Of a DNA stretch of 64,000 nucleotides, positions 50,099 through 63,605 are shown piece after piece; position 1 is the stretch's first letter; each line of letters opens with the position of its first letter. Both the position numbers and the translations under genes were made by a program. The notes under the pieces were generated by a model, which was not told the origin of the DNA, did not search any database, and worked only from the letters and a program-made list of their open reading frames with translations. This stretch comes from Sthenelais limicola. Taxonomy: Eukaryota; Annelida; Polychaeta; Phyllodocida; Sigalionidae. The DNA lies in NCBI GenBank assembly GCA_942159475.1, contig OW804095.1:61222773-61286772 (forward strand). The letters are read 5' to 3'.

Positions 50099-53000
50099 CC
50101 CTTACCGCAAAGATACCTTTGATCTTTAAGTTGACCAGGCAAGTAATGTTTCGAGGAGCAAGTTCATTTTATACCGTACGTAGGAAATATATTTGCTAAT
50201 GAAAATATCAGGAGGAACAAGTTCCGGGGGACCAAGTACAATCTAGTTTATCTATACAACCTTAGTAGTAATATACAACCTAGAGCAGATGATACCCCAA
50301 ACCTCACACGGGAAACATAAGCTCTAGTGAGCAGTTAGGATAGGTGGGTGTTTTCCATGAGATGGCGGCACTGCATTAGGGACAGGGACCGCTGGAACCA
50401 ACGATGTGATAATGATCGTTGCTGGAACTACGAGAGCTCAAGAGGCCCACCATGATCTGTGTGAAGGCACCATTTGACCTCATGGTTCCGCAGCCAAGCC
50501 AACATCAAAATTACTGATTTTTACTGACAAAATTAAGAAGTTAGCAGGCAAAAAACTTTTTAAAAATATACAAGAGCTCATCATTTTAAAGGAATAATTC
50601 TCGCAAAATATCGCTTAAAGATTGTAGTTGCCTGAATGCGATGTATGTCGCTGGTTATAAAAAAAATCAGAAAATCAGACCATAATTGATTATGACTAAT
50701 CACCCAGCAACACATACCAAATAATTAACTCTGTTTTAACAGTGCCCTTTAGGGAACGAAGCACTCGTCATGATCAGGCAGTGTCCCAGTTTAACAAATG
50801 AGAGAAGGTCGGTAAAGTGTCCTATACTCAGATACTTATGGCAAATAAAAATGAACACTATATAGATTTAATTTCAAAGGGTCTAAATTACCGTGAAAGT
50901 TTTGGTAACTGTACGCCAAAAAGTCCTTGTTTACAGCCTCAAGTTCATAAATAAACATCCCTGACACACAGGTGGCTAATTTGAGTAGAAATACATCAGA
51001 AGATGATTAAAGACTTACCACTAACATCAATTAACAAACTGAGAGTGGATGACTCACCTGGAATATAAAAGGAAATAGACAGCTATTAGTATAGAACGAG
51101 AGGAGGCAGGAGTTTAAGTAAAGGACTTAATAATGGCATAGTCATTATTCTCTCGAATGATCACAAAGAGTTATTTACACAATAGGATCCCCTGGTGTTA
51201 AGAACGCTGTATTTCCCATGAATGGAATCAAACTTGCGAGGAAATGGGTCACGAGAGAACAAAGGCGTTTATTTTAAAATATAAGATCGCATTGTTTTAC
51301 AACAAAAAAGTTCCCCACCAAATGGTGTCCGTTTAATAATGCTCAGTCAGAGTTTGAGTACTCCCTGGGGGTCAGATAATATTGGGCCTTAAATAAATTA
51401 GAAACCATAGCAGGTGTATTGCAGTCCTGAATGACCTGAATGAAACAATCAGTGTGAATATCACTTTGACTTTAAACAAGAAAAAAAAAATATAACCAGC
51501 TTAGTTTGAGTTTGGCCCCAAACATAGAAACTATGAAGTCTTTATAATTTAAGCATTAGCTGTTGGACGAAAGCGAAATGGCAAACAAAGCATTTGACGT
51601 GGCTCCGTATCATCCTTCATTCCGTTAATTCTATGCACGAGTAAATCAGACTCACTAAACCATACTTAAGCAACCTCATCAAAGTACTCATAATATGCAT
51701 TGATTAATTATGATAAAATATTCATAACGATCCTAATGTAGTGGGGTGAAGAAGATTTAGCACATACACATACCTAGTACATCTGTATAATTATCTTCAA
51801 CAATTGTACTCTTAATTATAGATATGCCTTGGTAAACTATGAATCTTGTGTCATCTCTCATTAATACAGCTATTATACAGCTCATATTTTATAACGTATA
51901 GAAGACAGTGTTAGGGCAATTACCTAATGTCTTTGAGCTCTTAACAAACATACAGGCCCTGCATAAAGCTAGCGGTGCTTGGGTAGAGGACTTATTTTTA
52001 TTTTTAGAATAATTAAGATCATTATTCCAGCTTCATGGGTGACTTGTGCTCCATTTACATCAGAGGTCGTATAAAACCTGTTCTCGTACTTACGCAGACA
52101 TGAAATCAAGTTCTAACCTTTACAAAATTACCACTGATCTACTGACATGGTATGGTATCAGAACAAAAAAAAGACTAAAACATGATTCTTTCAAGTGCTG
52201 CTGCTTGTGGGCCCCATGTTTTGAGGCATGAAAATCCATATATTTCCTGGGCAAAATATAAAACAGAACAATTACCAAGGCGACAATGTACGACAATGTA
52301 AATTGGAGCGGTGGGGATAAATTAAGAAGGGAATTGACCATCAAACAGGAACAAAAAATAGATATTTTTTTTATAGTCTCTGAAAAGAGACATCCAGCTT
52401 TGACCTTCAGTGTGTGGTTTTCCATCTGCTACAGATCTGAAGAAGTTGTATGTCTGTCAACTTAACTAATAGTGTATAGATCATTGCTTGACTCTGTCCA
52501 CCCTATATAGCTCTCCACTGAGGGCATTATGCCTAAGGTCTGACAATAGCCCAGGGCCTTTTTAACACACGACCTATCGCTCACAGCATGCATGGCTGCA
52601 ATGCTTTTACAAGTTCATTGTAAGCCAGCGATCTCGGCCGGCGCTTATTCCGCCTTCTGGGCACTTGAGAAAATTGATCTGGAACCAAGTTTTCAAAATC
52701 GGAACAAAGCAGGGATACTTCAAAGAGGTGGGTAGGTATTGTTGGTGAGTGGGAGCTAGTGGGCACTATCATTTAAAAAGGTGATTATAGAAGGAAGTTG
52801 GGAGTTCTAAATACTCCCTTCTTCTCCCCCGACCCACGGGTGGGCTAGACCACAGTGTCAAGGGAAATAGAGGATTCTATATATGCGTGAACCACAACAG
52901 TTCCTAAGATCATTCTCTACCTCACAAAGAAATAAACCACCCATGTAAACCACTAGTTATTTACATTGATACGTCATGAAATGCAAACAAACCTCAATTT

Positions 53001-56000
53001 AGAATGCTATATTCATAAATGTAGCTGGTGGGAAAATCCAATAAATTCAAATTCAAAAATAGGGAATTACAGAATATCTAGAATCTCATTCATCCATTAC
53101 ACCAATTACTACAAGTGATTTCAATGTAAGGATATTTATCATATATCATTAGACATATCGTGATCCACGATAATCATTATAAGGCAGGGAAATATATCGT
53201 GTCCTATAGCTGATATGGATATTATGATATGGATATCTGTTGTATATTAATACCGGCCAGGTGTCAATGTTGACAAGACAAAAATATGGCAAAAGCAAGT
53301 GTACACGCACAGACATCCATTGTTCTTGACATTGTTGTACACGATGCCTGAAATCAGTAAATAGAGAATGCAAATAATATAACTGCCACCAGTCATCGTT
53401 CCACTCCACGTGACGTCTACAGAGGTGTCAACCTGTGAGGATCCCAAATGATGGTCTATATGCCTGTCAAACGTAAGATAGCTCAGATAGTCAGACAGAC
53501 AGAGGTATGGGAGGAGTAGGTTATGATGGAAAATAAATGGTCAATGGTCTTGAATGAAGTGTCTAGCCAATGTACAAATCTGGTGGTATAGCATAAGGCC
53601 ACATAAATATAGTATATAAATTCCTGGCATGTATCCCCGGACATTCGCACGCGAACCTTGAATAAATCTATTTAAAAATCAATGAAATCGCATCCAAACT
53701 AGTGCAGGAGCAGGCGTTCGTGTTAGAGCTCATTCTTGGTAAGGTGTCTGGTTATAATAAACAACAATGGGCACTAATTGCGATCGACGGGTAAAATAAT
53801 GAAGGACATAGCCCTAGGCAAACCTTGCTATTACGGTGAATATTTAAGTTCGGACACAACATGTTAAGATACACAAGACAGGTCCAAATGATACACGCAC
53901 TGCCTGGGGGTCCTCACAAATTAGATATGAAACATAGGTGTATAGGGCCAAATGATATTATGGCTAGTTTCCTGGTGAAAATGTAATTACGGTTTGCATA
54001 TATACATACATAAGGAGTATTTGGGATCCATCAAAGCCATGGTGCAGTATTCATTATTTAATATGATGTGCCTTAATTGTTATTTGGGGAGTTACCGACA
54101 TAGTAAATACCAATAGATCAGCAGGGAAAAGTAAGGAAGCCATATGAATGACAGGGCAGAAGGATGGCTAAATCCTTGGTGAGGCTTCTGCTTGTTTCAA
54201 AGGAAAGGCACTAGTGGCAGGCCATGCACTAGAGTAAGGTGGGGGATGGGGCATGATGGCCTTTGGTGATCTAGAACACCTGGAAGGGTCTAAGGTTTTC
54301 ACAAGCTGAGGTTTTTCATGAGTGGAAAACCCATCAACACTTTTAAAGGTACAATCCTGACATTTTATTAGGATGTCCTTTCCTGTGCCTTGTTTGATAG
54401 ATTTGGCATTCTGACAATAGTTTAGTTAGTTTTTTTAGGATGTTTACATTTCATTACGAGTACGAAAAGTACATCAAAGGCAGCAAACTTGGTATTTTTT
54501 AAGATGATTTATTTGTGAGGGTGCAATGTTTTATAAACATGGTTTCCTTGTTAGTTTCTAGGCATTTAGAACTTCATAAGTAGAAGCCTTTGGTTACGTA
54601 TTATATGCACAAATCAATAACATATTCTACTATTCTCTTTATTAGCAGGAAATAAAGGCCAATCCACATCTTACCACTTTTTGACAACCTTGGGGATGAA
54701 TTTTTTTGTCGTGGTCCATGGCGATCAAATTTCACGAAGAGAGATTCCGACATTCAGGTGCACTGGACCACGAGCTCACTAAGTTTGATTATTTCATTTT
54801 TTTTGTTTGCATCTCCTAATTTATTTGAACACTTGAGATTCAAAGTCCCTTAAATTATGAACTTGTTTGCTGGAAAAGGAGGCAGCAGGAAAGATTATCT
54901 ATAACAAATAGGGGAAAGGGAGAAGAAGCTTTGTTTGCCCTAAGACCTTGTGGGACGCATTTATAGAGAGTTGAATAGAAGGAGACCGTCAACTCTACGG
55001 GAGGTGGGTGGAGTATTTTACACATAAAGCGTTCTCCTCCAATTATCCCTTTCTTACAGTGGAGCCAATTTAGATGAACCTTATTTGCTTTTCCATATTT
55101 CCCTTGTCAACAACCTACACTTCATAAATTTTAGATGACAGGCGTTTTTGGAGGAAATGATTGTCACACCTTTAAAAAAAAGTAAAATTTTAATTTCTCT
55201 TTTTAAAGAACATGTTAAAGTGACACACGAAATATACAACAAAAAGAGTATTGGTTCGACGCATTATTAAGTGATAATTCCATTGAAAGCAGTCACTTAA
55301 ACTTATATTTAATCCTCAACAACAACGAGTTGAAAGTAGGTACATGTACGTGCGTCTAAGACCCACGTAAGAATTATTAGAGGCAATTTACCTGATGCAT
55401 TGAAAGGCCTCTAAGCAAAGCTTTGACAACGTTGAAAAGAGGGACTGTCTGAGATCGACAAGGATCCAGACTTAAAAGTTGCTAACCCCATTTAACACCA
55501 GGCAGTGCATAGACGCTGAGGAAATCTATGACAGGTCTCTTAGAGGCCGTGATAGGGTTATTACCATCAAGTTACAAGCGTGTGTTGAGGAAAAGGCCAA
55601 TGGCTTCAGAAGCTTGGCTAATGTAGTTTCAAGTGCCAAGATTTAAAGGTCTGATGCTGAAGGCTACAGGGCCAAAGCACTTAAAGTGTATGTTCCAAGA
55701 GGTGAACTAGCCAGTCTTTCTCCGTGAATTAACCCAATATGTACTACAACTTAAATATAGGGTTCCAGATGGAAAAGGTGCAGGGGGTGAAGCAAAGAGT
55801 CCAATCTTCCACCCCGCCACAACAGGTCGGGCAAAGCTGCGATGCTCTGTTTACCAACCAAATGAGACAATATGCTCCCTCCCTCTCACACGCATAGCCA
55901 CCGTGTGTACCCCTCGTACACACATACACATTTTCTCCCCCAACCAAAGGAGGTCTGTCAGATGTACATATATAAATATATACGTTAAACACTTCCAGTC

Positions 56001-58323
56001 AGTTGGCACATTGTCAGATACACTGCAGAGATAGCAACAGTGCCCTCTCCACAAACCGCACAACAACAACAGGTTGGTTTTTCCGATTGCTCTTCCATTG
56101 TTCATTTTTGGCACTGGTCTGGCAAGGTAAGTTCAGGGATATTTGGTCACCCTATGGGTGGATGATATGTACTGAGTGATAGAATGACAGCTGGTTGGAT
56201 TGAGATTTGGTTTTAAGTATACTGGCACTAGGCCCATACTTGCCTGTGTCATTATACCAAAAGCTCATACTTCTACTTCGATGGACATTTTGATAATACA
56301 ATGTAGTGGAAAACCCAGTGTAAGCCGGGTTCAGGTGATTCTAACATAAAAGCATATGGATTCGCACCATAACAATACGCCCTTCCATAAACACAGAATC
56401 TCATAATACAGGAAATAAGGATCATTCACATAACCCCATAGAGATCTCTTGTTAAGACAAAACATGATAGGTGATCATTAAAATAGCTACTTAATAGCGA
56501 AGGGAATGGAGACATATTCATCCCATCAAAGATACTCAAATAGTTTCTTTGAGTTTGATTCTATCTCCAGTATCCATTGGAATTATCTTGGAAAAAAGCA
56601 TCTTCAGTCGTTATTGATTATTAATAGGTAAAATACAACACATCGGCAGCTTTTAGTCTGTCACCTTTTTATATTGCATCGGCTTGATATATAGATATGG
56701 TCTCCGCTTCCAAACTGCTTCTATCCCTGCAGCTAAGGGATGAACACCAGTTAGCTAGCAAGTAACGATGGGGTAGAGACATCGCTCCTGTGAGACTCAT
56801 TAAAGACACGAGCATTTATGCTTTAAATAGGGAAAAAAATCGAGGCACAGGGTGTCACAGGGGAAGAATAAACATCCCCTCCCATGAACCAAGCTCGGTA
56901 AGGAAGATGCTTTAAATAGAGCTTGATATCCGGCAAAAAAAACCATTACTAAAATGTTAAATCTCATTTGTGTATAGCAGAAACTTGTTATAAATTCACC
57001 AAGAGCGTGATCAGCTCTTTTTTTTCACTTGAAAAAACTCTTTAATGTATTCTTTGGATACAATATCCAGGAAAAAACCTTGAGTTAGGAAGTCATTGAA
57101 ATCATATTAATTACCAGTGGCAGTGCAAATAAACTTATGGTCTTACTCCCTACAACGATTGTTTTAATGAGTATCTCGACCTCATTTTGTTATCATTTTT
57201 TTTGTAGTTCCGGGCAAATTTTTACAAAGATCTGTCCAGTTCTGCAAGCAAAGCAAGTAACTAGATATTATGCACGTAGTAAGTCAAAATTAGCGATGGT
57301 AGCGGGTATGTAGGGACACACATAGATAAGAAAATGTGATGGGGCCTGGACGTGACTGAAAAGCATCTTGCTCCTCCTGTCGCTTGTGTGACATAATTAC
57401 ATTCTGATAGGCAGGCTGGCTTGGTGGACACGAGCGTGAGCGGGGTGTGATAGCTTCTTGTCAGGCTCCTGGTTTGTCTGCCTATTTTCTTTTGGTCTGA
57501 TAGCTTCCTAATGGTGCCTTTTACATCCCTCACGAGGGGCTCTTACAGGGGACATGAGGTCCATGGTCACGAGGAAATATTGAGGGATTGCACTTGTCAT
57601 TCACCGAAGAATGTGCAGGAATCGTTCTTCATTGTAAATATTATACTGTATTTGGCTCTACCAGATCTTGCCAAGGGTGTGTTTGGTTCCAATATAAACT
57701 GAATTAAATATGTCGATGGATTACCGAAAGATAAGTTCCGGCATTCGGAGAATAAATGAGGTAATCCACAATGCATTCTATGTGGGATCGACATATATAG
57801 CTAGGAATATTCCACAGCTAAGAATATTCAACTGCATACAATGTAAGGTTTCCTTTGTTGTTGCCAAACAAAACACTTTGGATACGGAGCCGCAGATTAA
57901 TTAATCATCCTATTGTGCTGCTTCAGGGAAATGAATATATTCATATAAGGAAATAACTGTCTTAGTGTAGTGAATCGGACCTAGTGATTTGTGCTTCCTG
58001 TTACTAGTCGCGGACTAAGGCAACAACATATCACTAGTAGCCTCACCAAAACCCAGGTTCTCGATCTCGACATGGAAGAGTAAAACCAGACATAGTTCCT
58101 TAGTATCAGAACATTAGGACCCACTTGGAGGACCCTGTGACACCAGTGGTGTCCAGTAGTCAGACACCAAAGCCAGGTACATAGAGAAACTCACCATTGA
58201 GGGCAAGGAGTAGAAAAGGGTACACAAAAATTAGCAAAGTAGTAGTACACACATTTCTGTGTCCACTCCATATTTACTACATTAGCATCTATAGGTATGT
58301 AGGAACCATAAGAAAAAATAGGC
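50099..58323. other. Long non-coding stretch, no gene recognised
   Basis: About 8 kb with no recognised gene, apart from a small direct duplication of CGACAATGTA (52,282-52,301 area) and one CCACGTGACGTC compound E-box/CRE site at 53406-53417. At 55,430-55,730 (+) several adjacent open segments are read in shifting frames, but none has a known motif. Confidence 0.5.
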
Positions 58324-58330
58324 GAATACA

Positions 58331-59341
58331 TGGGCGGATCCAAGGGGGGGGGGGTCGGCGACGTCCTGACCCCCCCCCCTCAAAATTTTCATAAGTGCCC
58401 TTTTGAATAGCCCAAAGTGCCTTTTTTTACAACCCAAAGTGCCCTTTTTCTGCTGTAAGTGTAACAACCAAACAGTGTCTTTTTTACAACCAAAAGTGCC
58501 CTTTTTGAAGAGCCAAAAACCTTTTTTAAGAACCAAAGGTGCCAAATGCTGTTTCCATGACTCCCTAATTTGGGTGTATGGGCCCCACACATACATGTTT
58601 GTTCTGACATTAGTTCCCCCTCTTATGTTTGCTTTACATTTATACATCATGTGGACAATCACTTGGGGGCAGTTGTGAGAAAATTAAAGTATGCTGCCTT
58701 ACATTTGTCCTATTGTTGGCAGGCCTGCCTGCAGAAAGTACAGCCATACTCCATTGATCTGGTAACCCAATGTGACATTGGATACATGTGATTTCATCTT
58801 TTGAGGGAGATTTTGATTCAATGTCAATTAGTTAAATTTGCCTTTGAGATTATCCTCCTAATTATTTGTTTTGTATCTTTAAATACAAACAAAACTGGCT
58901 AATTATGATAAAAAAATGCTCCCAGAATACACCATTTCACTCATCAGGTTTTACAATTTTGGGGGGCAACATGCCCCCAGACCCTACTTCACCCCTACAT
59001 CACTTGCAACAGTAGCCACAACTGATTTTTAAAGATAATTCCACATGCTTCAAAAAGCACCAAATGCCTCCAAATGGCACCTTAAATTTCAAAATTTCCC
59101 GGGGGAGCATGCCCCCGAACCCCCCTAGTCAGTCAGATTTTGCACATTAGGCAGGTCTACAAATTTGGTAACATCTGCTAAATTAGACAAATATGAATAA
59201 TTGGTATATCAAAGTAACATTTTCTGACGATCTCTCCCTTGTATGCGTTTGTGCCCCTCTGGCTCATTTTTGGGGAATGGACTGATGTGCCCTTTTTATC
59301 TTGGACCCCCCCCCTCATTTTAGACCCTAGATCCGCCCCTG
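58331..59341. mobile_element. Non-autonomous DNA transposon with CAGGGGCGGATC-type ends
   Basis: The left end is CATGGGCGGATCCAAGG and the right end, on the complement, is CAGGGGCGGATCTAGGG, giving imperfect inverted repeats of about 16 bp followed by G-runs. The direct repeat GAATACA flanks it at 58324-58330 and 59342-59348. The duplication is either 5 bp (GAATA, element starting CA at 58329) or 7 bp. The internal sequence has TTTGGGGGGCAACATGCCCC and CCGGGGGAGCATGCCCCC motifs of the kind I associate with widespread hAT-like repeats in invertebrates. No transposase is present, and its open frames are low-complexity Lys/Gly repeats. hAT assignment is tentative because hAT elements usually duplicate 8 bp. 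Confidence 0.8.
58392..58545 (+). repeat. Degenerate ~33-bp repeats inside the DNA transposon
   Basis: About five imperfect units around the core AAGTGCCCTTTTT, separated by AACAACCCA- or GAAGAGCCA-like linkers. On the minus strand they encode repeated KKGTFGCKK-like peptides, which explains a 126-codon open frame there. Confidence 0.75.
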
Positions 59342-59869
59342 GAATACAAGAAGGCCTTATCACACAATATATAAAATAAGAACAAAACAGAAAATAAAAT
59401 AATATCCTCTAGGCCTATCTAGCGGGCTCATTTCTGGATACCAGTCCGTCCAATCTTTTCACTCAGAACCCTCTAACAACTGTTTAGGGCACATGTTCTT
59501 GACCGTAAAACAGGCGCAAGCATATTAATGAACATCACAGTTACATTCTTGCAATGCTATAAAGAAACTATAGCTCACAGACTTAGAACTCTCAAGATCA
59601 ATTCCTGATTTCTTAGACTAACAGGTACAGATGGATGACAAGATATTACGTGCCGTGTTCACATCATTTTTTGATTTTCCATAACAGAAAAACATTAAGA
59701 ATTGGCGCCAGTCATTACAAATCTTAATGAAAATCAAATGATGACTGTCGCTAAATGCAATCTTAAAATAACATTATCTTGCTTCAATTATAACCTTTAA
59801 CTAAATTACCATTCGTCAATGCATGAGTGGAATTATTTAAAACAAGGAAGACCCGAAATTACAGGGGCA

Positions 59870-60385
59870 GGTTTCACCATTAAATCAGAGGTCCTTAAGC
59901 TTTTAAATATGGAGAAAGAGGAGCGGTGGCATGGTAATTTGGATAGAATTAGTAAACTAAAGGGTTGAACCCTAACCCAAATTATTTATTTAATTATTTA
60001 ATCATTTAATTTTGGAAGAATGTTACAATGCGACATTGCTATTCTCAATTGAACCTTAAGCATAACACATAGTCTTAGACACTATAAAGATGTTCGTCAT
60101 CTTGGTAGGGTCTCAAGTTCATCCGGTTTCACCATTAAATCAGAGGTCCTTAAGCTTTTACATATGGAGAAAGAGGAGCGGTGGCATGGTAATTTGGATA
60201 GAATTAGTAAACTAAAGGGTTGAACCCTAACCCAAATTATTTATTTAATTATTTAATCATTTAATTTTGGAAGAATGTTACAATGCGACATTGCTATTCT
60301 CAATTGAACCTTAAGCATAACACATAGTCTTAGACACTACATGTATAAAGATGTTCGTCATCTTGGTAGGGTCTCAAGTTCATCC
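59870..60385 (+). repeat. Near-identical 255-bp tandem duplication
   Basis: Copy 1 is 59870-60124 (255 bp) and copy 2 is 60125-60385 (261 bp). Both start GGTTTCACCATTAAATCAGA and end CTCAAGTTCATCC. I see only one substitution (TTTTAAATATGG versus TTTTACATATGG) and a 6-bp insertion in copy 2 (CACTACATGTATAAAG versus CACTATAAAG). The near identity indicates a recent event or an assembly artefact. The unit contains no gene. Confidence 0.95.
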
Positions 60386-63300
60386 ATAAACATGAACTAC
60401 CTGTTCCAGTCAATCCTCATTGCCCCTATGAACCATGTAACGCCGGACCCGGCCTTGCTATGTTAAATGTTGAGTTAAAGGGACAGCAGACCATGCAGTG
60501 ACCATGATCTGAGAAATGGAGTGGGATGAGAGGAATCATTGACCAATAAAAGCTAACAATAAGGGGCCACACCATTATATACCTCAGAGTACTGGGTGGC
60601 TAAAAACATAGTGAGGCATTGCAACAATGTCCAGTCTATAGCAATGGACTAATAATTATATATTATTTTTGTTTAACAATGCAAGAATACTATATTCCCA
60701 CCCTTCTTTTTGCTGGCAAATGGGGTTCATCATGAATATGTATGCTTGTTTGTATTAGCTGCTAAATAACAAACATAATCTTGCAATGACTATTTCATCA
60801 AGATCATGTTGGAGTCTGTCATAATCACCGTTCGTATGTAAGACGTTGACTGCCACTGCCCACTCGTGCTGATAGTGCGCAGGGCGGGCTGTATGGTCAT
60901 ATTAACGCAATCAATAGATGCCTTATATCATATGACCATTGCTAGTGACAGTATATCACTATTGAGATAGAATCGCATGTCCTGGCTGTCTACAGACTAA
61001 CCAACTTCACCTGAACCAAGACTAAGTCCTCAAGTTTTGTTTAGTTGAATAGCTGTAAAGGTAGTATTACAGTCGTGTAACACAAAGGATAAGAGGGCGT
61101 TTCTTACTCATAAAATGATTAAAGATGGTCAGTATGCTACACTGAGGTATAACAGTAGCAACCTCAGACGTAGAAGTACCATCAACGTTCTTCAAGATAT
61201 ATTCGGACCTGAAGCATTTAACCCCATATTTATATATCTTCAGTGGAACAGGGACATGTTATGTTGTCTAGTTTAAGTGTAATAACGACAGTGTTCTACG
61301 AGAAAAGAGTGAATAAGAAAGTATCCTACGTATTTAGAAGGCAATGGTTGGATGACTTAGTCTAGGACAGACTGCTAGAGCATTGCCGCATAGTGGCTAT
61401 TCCATTTCCAGTAGGGAATAATGTATCGGGGAGCAGTACTTGCGTCGTCCTCAGATGTTCCAGAATAGATCGAGTGGACACAACCACAGGCCGTACATTG
61501 AATGGGAAACTGAAGCCGATACAGAACTCCAGATAGGAAACACCAATCAAGGTGTTCCACTTGAATACAAATCAGCAATCAAGATCACACTTCCCTATTG
61601 TTCACCGGTAGTTAGAAGGGATGCTGGATATTTATAGTCTGCGTTATATTGGATGGTACAAGGGGATTTCTCTTACTTTGGTCGATAATAATGCAAAATA
61701 AAGCGACTTTCCCTTAAATAACGAGTAGGGAGACTTTCCATTAAAAAAGAGTTAATGAGAACTAAAAACTATTGGCTGCCATTCAACGGAAAGAAGAAAT
61801 ATAGTGTATCCATACATCATTGATACAATATGTCAGTAATATAAGTGTAGGTTTGCTTAGGCAATATAGGAAATATTTCTTCTGCTATGCCACTCCAAAC
61901 GTAGTGCAGTTTTTTTTTCAAATCCTTCCCAGACTTCTAATAAGTGGAGGTCAGGGGACAGGGAGGAAGGCGGGAGAAGGGAAATGAGTGGGAATAGGTA
62001 GGTCTATGCTGGGCCACTCCAATACTCCAGCAGAGCAGGTATGTGAAGGAAGAAGTAGGGCGTGATAGAAGATTGAAAATGAAAGTGATATTAGCCAGCT
62101 GCATGGCACTGGTGGAGAGGAGGGATACATCATCCAGCTCCAGCACCGGGTGAAATTATTCAGAGTTGTCAGAAATATGGCAACAAGCTTCAAGAGAAGT
62201 TTTTTGCTACAGTTCAACTCGCTCTAAACTCCCTCTTATATGCCAGCATATTACAGAAAACGGCACGCTTAAGACCAGTTGGGGAGTACGGGGAGCAGAT
62301 ATCGTCTTCAATGAAAAGGATTTTCAGACCCATTAGAAATTAAATCATCAGTTCTCTAAAACATAAGAAAAACATAGAATACTACATAAAAATAGTCTTT
62401 CCAACCAATGAACCAATGAAGTTAATAACAATTAGAAATCAGATTACAGTGTCCATCTGGAGCTTTGTCATGTTCTCTCACATACCAAAACACATATTGA
62501 TGGAGTATTCTACAGGGGGAAGCTAGGAATATGAAGGATTAGTTAGCAAACGTATCTAGAAGCCATTTGCTTGAAGCCATCCTTTTGGCCGTTACGAGAA
62601 GCCATATTTCTCTGCTGAAGTAAGACGAACTTGCAGTGCAATCATCAGTAGAAAGGATTAGAGCTAACACTAAGTACTACTATGATATCACTCCCACATA
62701 GACGCTGGGATAGTCCATATAATTGGAACGTGCTATCGTAGAGTGATCGTCATAGACAGTGCCCTCCAGTCTTTTTTACGATAACAGCATTCGTCAGAAG
62801 GATAATAGAATCTAACTCGCCTACTAGATTGACTACATGCGTTTATCCTCATAAGAGTACGCTAGAGGCCCAGAGGGCATATTTAGGAAGATGGGCATGA
62901 CCTATAACTTTTTTCTTTTAACCTTTTTACAAACTGCTACACATGTGAATGCATACACACATATGAAGTATGCCTATATTATATTAATATTATATATAAT
63001 ATTTTCCTTTTTTTATATAGTCTATTCATTAACTTTAATAAACATTTATTATTATGGCTCACAATTAAAGGAAGAGTGTACCTGGGATTTTTCCCACCCA
63101 AATGATTGTCCGTGAATGAGAGATGAGGAAGGGAAGGTAAGGGTAATTTGGTGTGTGAGTATGCAGCAGACAGCATGTGGGTTGCATCAGAAGCAGTATT
63201 GCACAGATGAAGCATTCATTATAAATAAAAGGACAGGAGGAATATAGAGCGTTGGTGTGGCCCAAGGGTAGTAGGTCTTCGGGCGAGAACTGGAGAATGC

Positions 63301-63493
63301 AGCCTCAGTAAATCCGAGGAAAGATACCGGTACTATATTAATTTGAAAAAGAGGTATTATATATTTATTTTAAAGAGCAATGTTCCAATGGGAAACTCGA
63401 AGCTGAATAAAAGGAGGCGGAATTTCATACATTTGGGAAACATCTATAACATCGCAGATTATGAGATAAAATAACATATGGTGTGAAACAGCA
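60386..63493. other. Non-coding stretch, no gene recognised
   Basis: AT-rich sequence with a short AT palindromic stretch near 62,980-63,003 (ATTATATTAATATTATATAT) and a purine-rich patch at about 61,948-62,003. No exon, RNA gene or transposon is identified. Confidence 0.5.
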
Positions 63494-63502
63494 AAGCTCG
63501 GT

Positions 63503-63593
63503 ATCCACTACCACGTCCAACCTCCAGCAAAAACTCCAAATAACGTGGGCTTTAACCTGGGGTTTCGCCGTTGGGGTTGACGTGGTAGTGGAT
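63503..63593. repeat. Long inverted repeat / hairpin
   Basis: Left arm ATCCACTACCACGTCCAACC (63503-63522) and right arm GGTTGACGTGGTAGTGGAT (63575-63593) are complementary over 19 bp with a single-base bulge. Inner sequences (TCCAGCAAAAACTCC and GGGGTTTCGCCGTTGGG) can extend the stem imperfectly towards the loop. It could be a small foldback transposon, a structured RNA or the relic of an inverted duplication. Confidence 0.75.
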
Positions 63594-63605
63594 GGAGAGC
63601 TTAAG

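Noticed and set aside
58282..58662. 126-codon Lys/Gly-rich minus-strand open frame
   Set aside because: It is explained by the sub-repeats of the DNA transposon.
59970..59985. Telomere-like CCCTAACCC
   Set aside because: Only one and a half units, present because it lies in the duplicated 255-bp segment. Chance.
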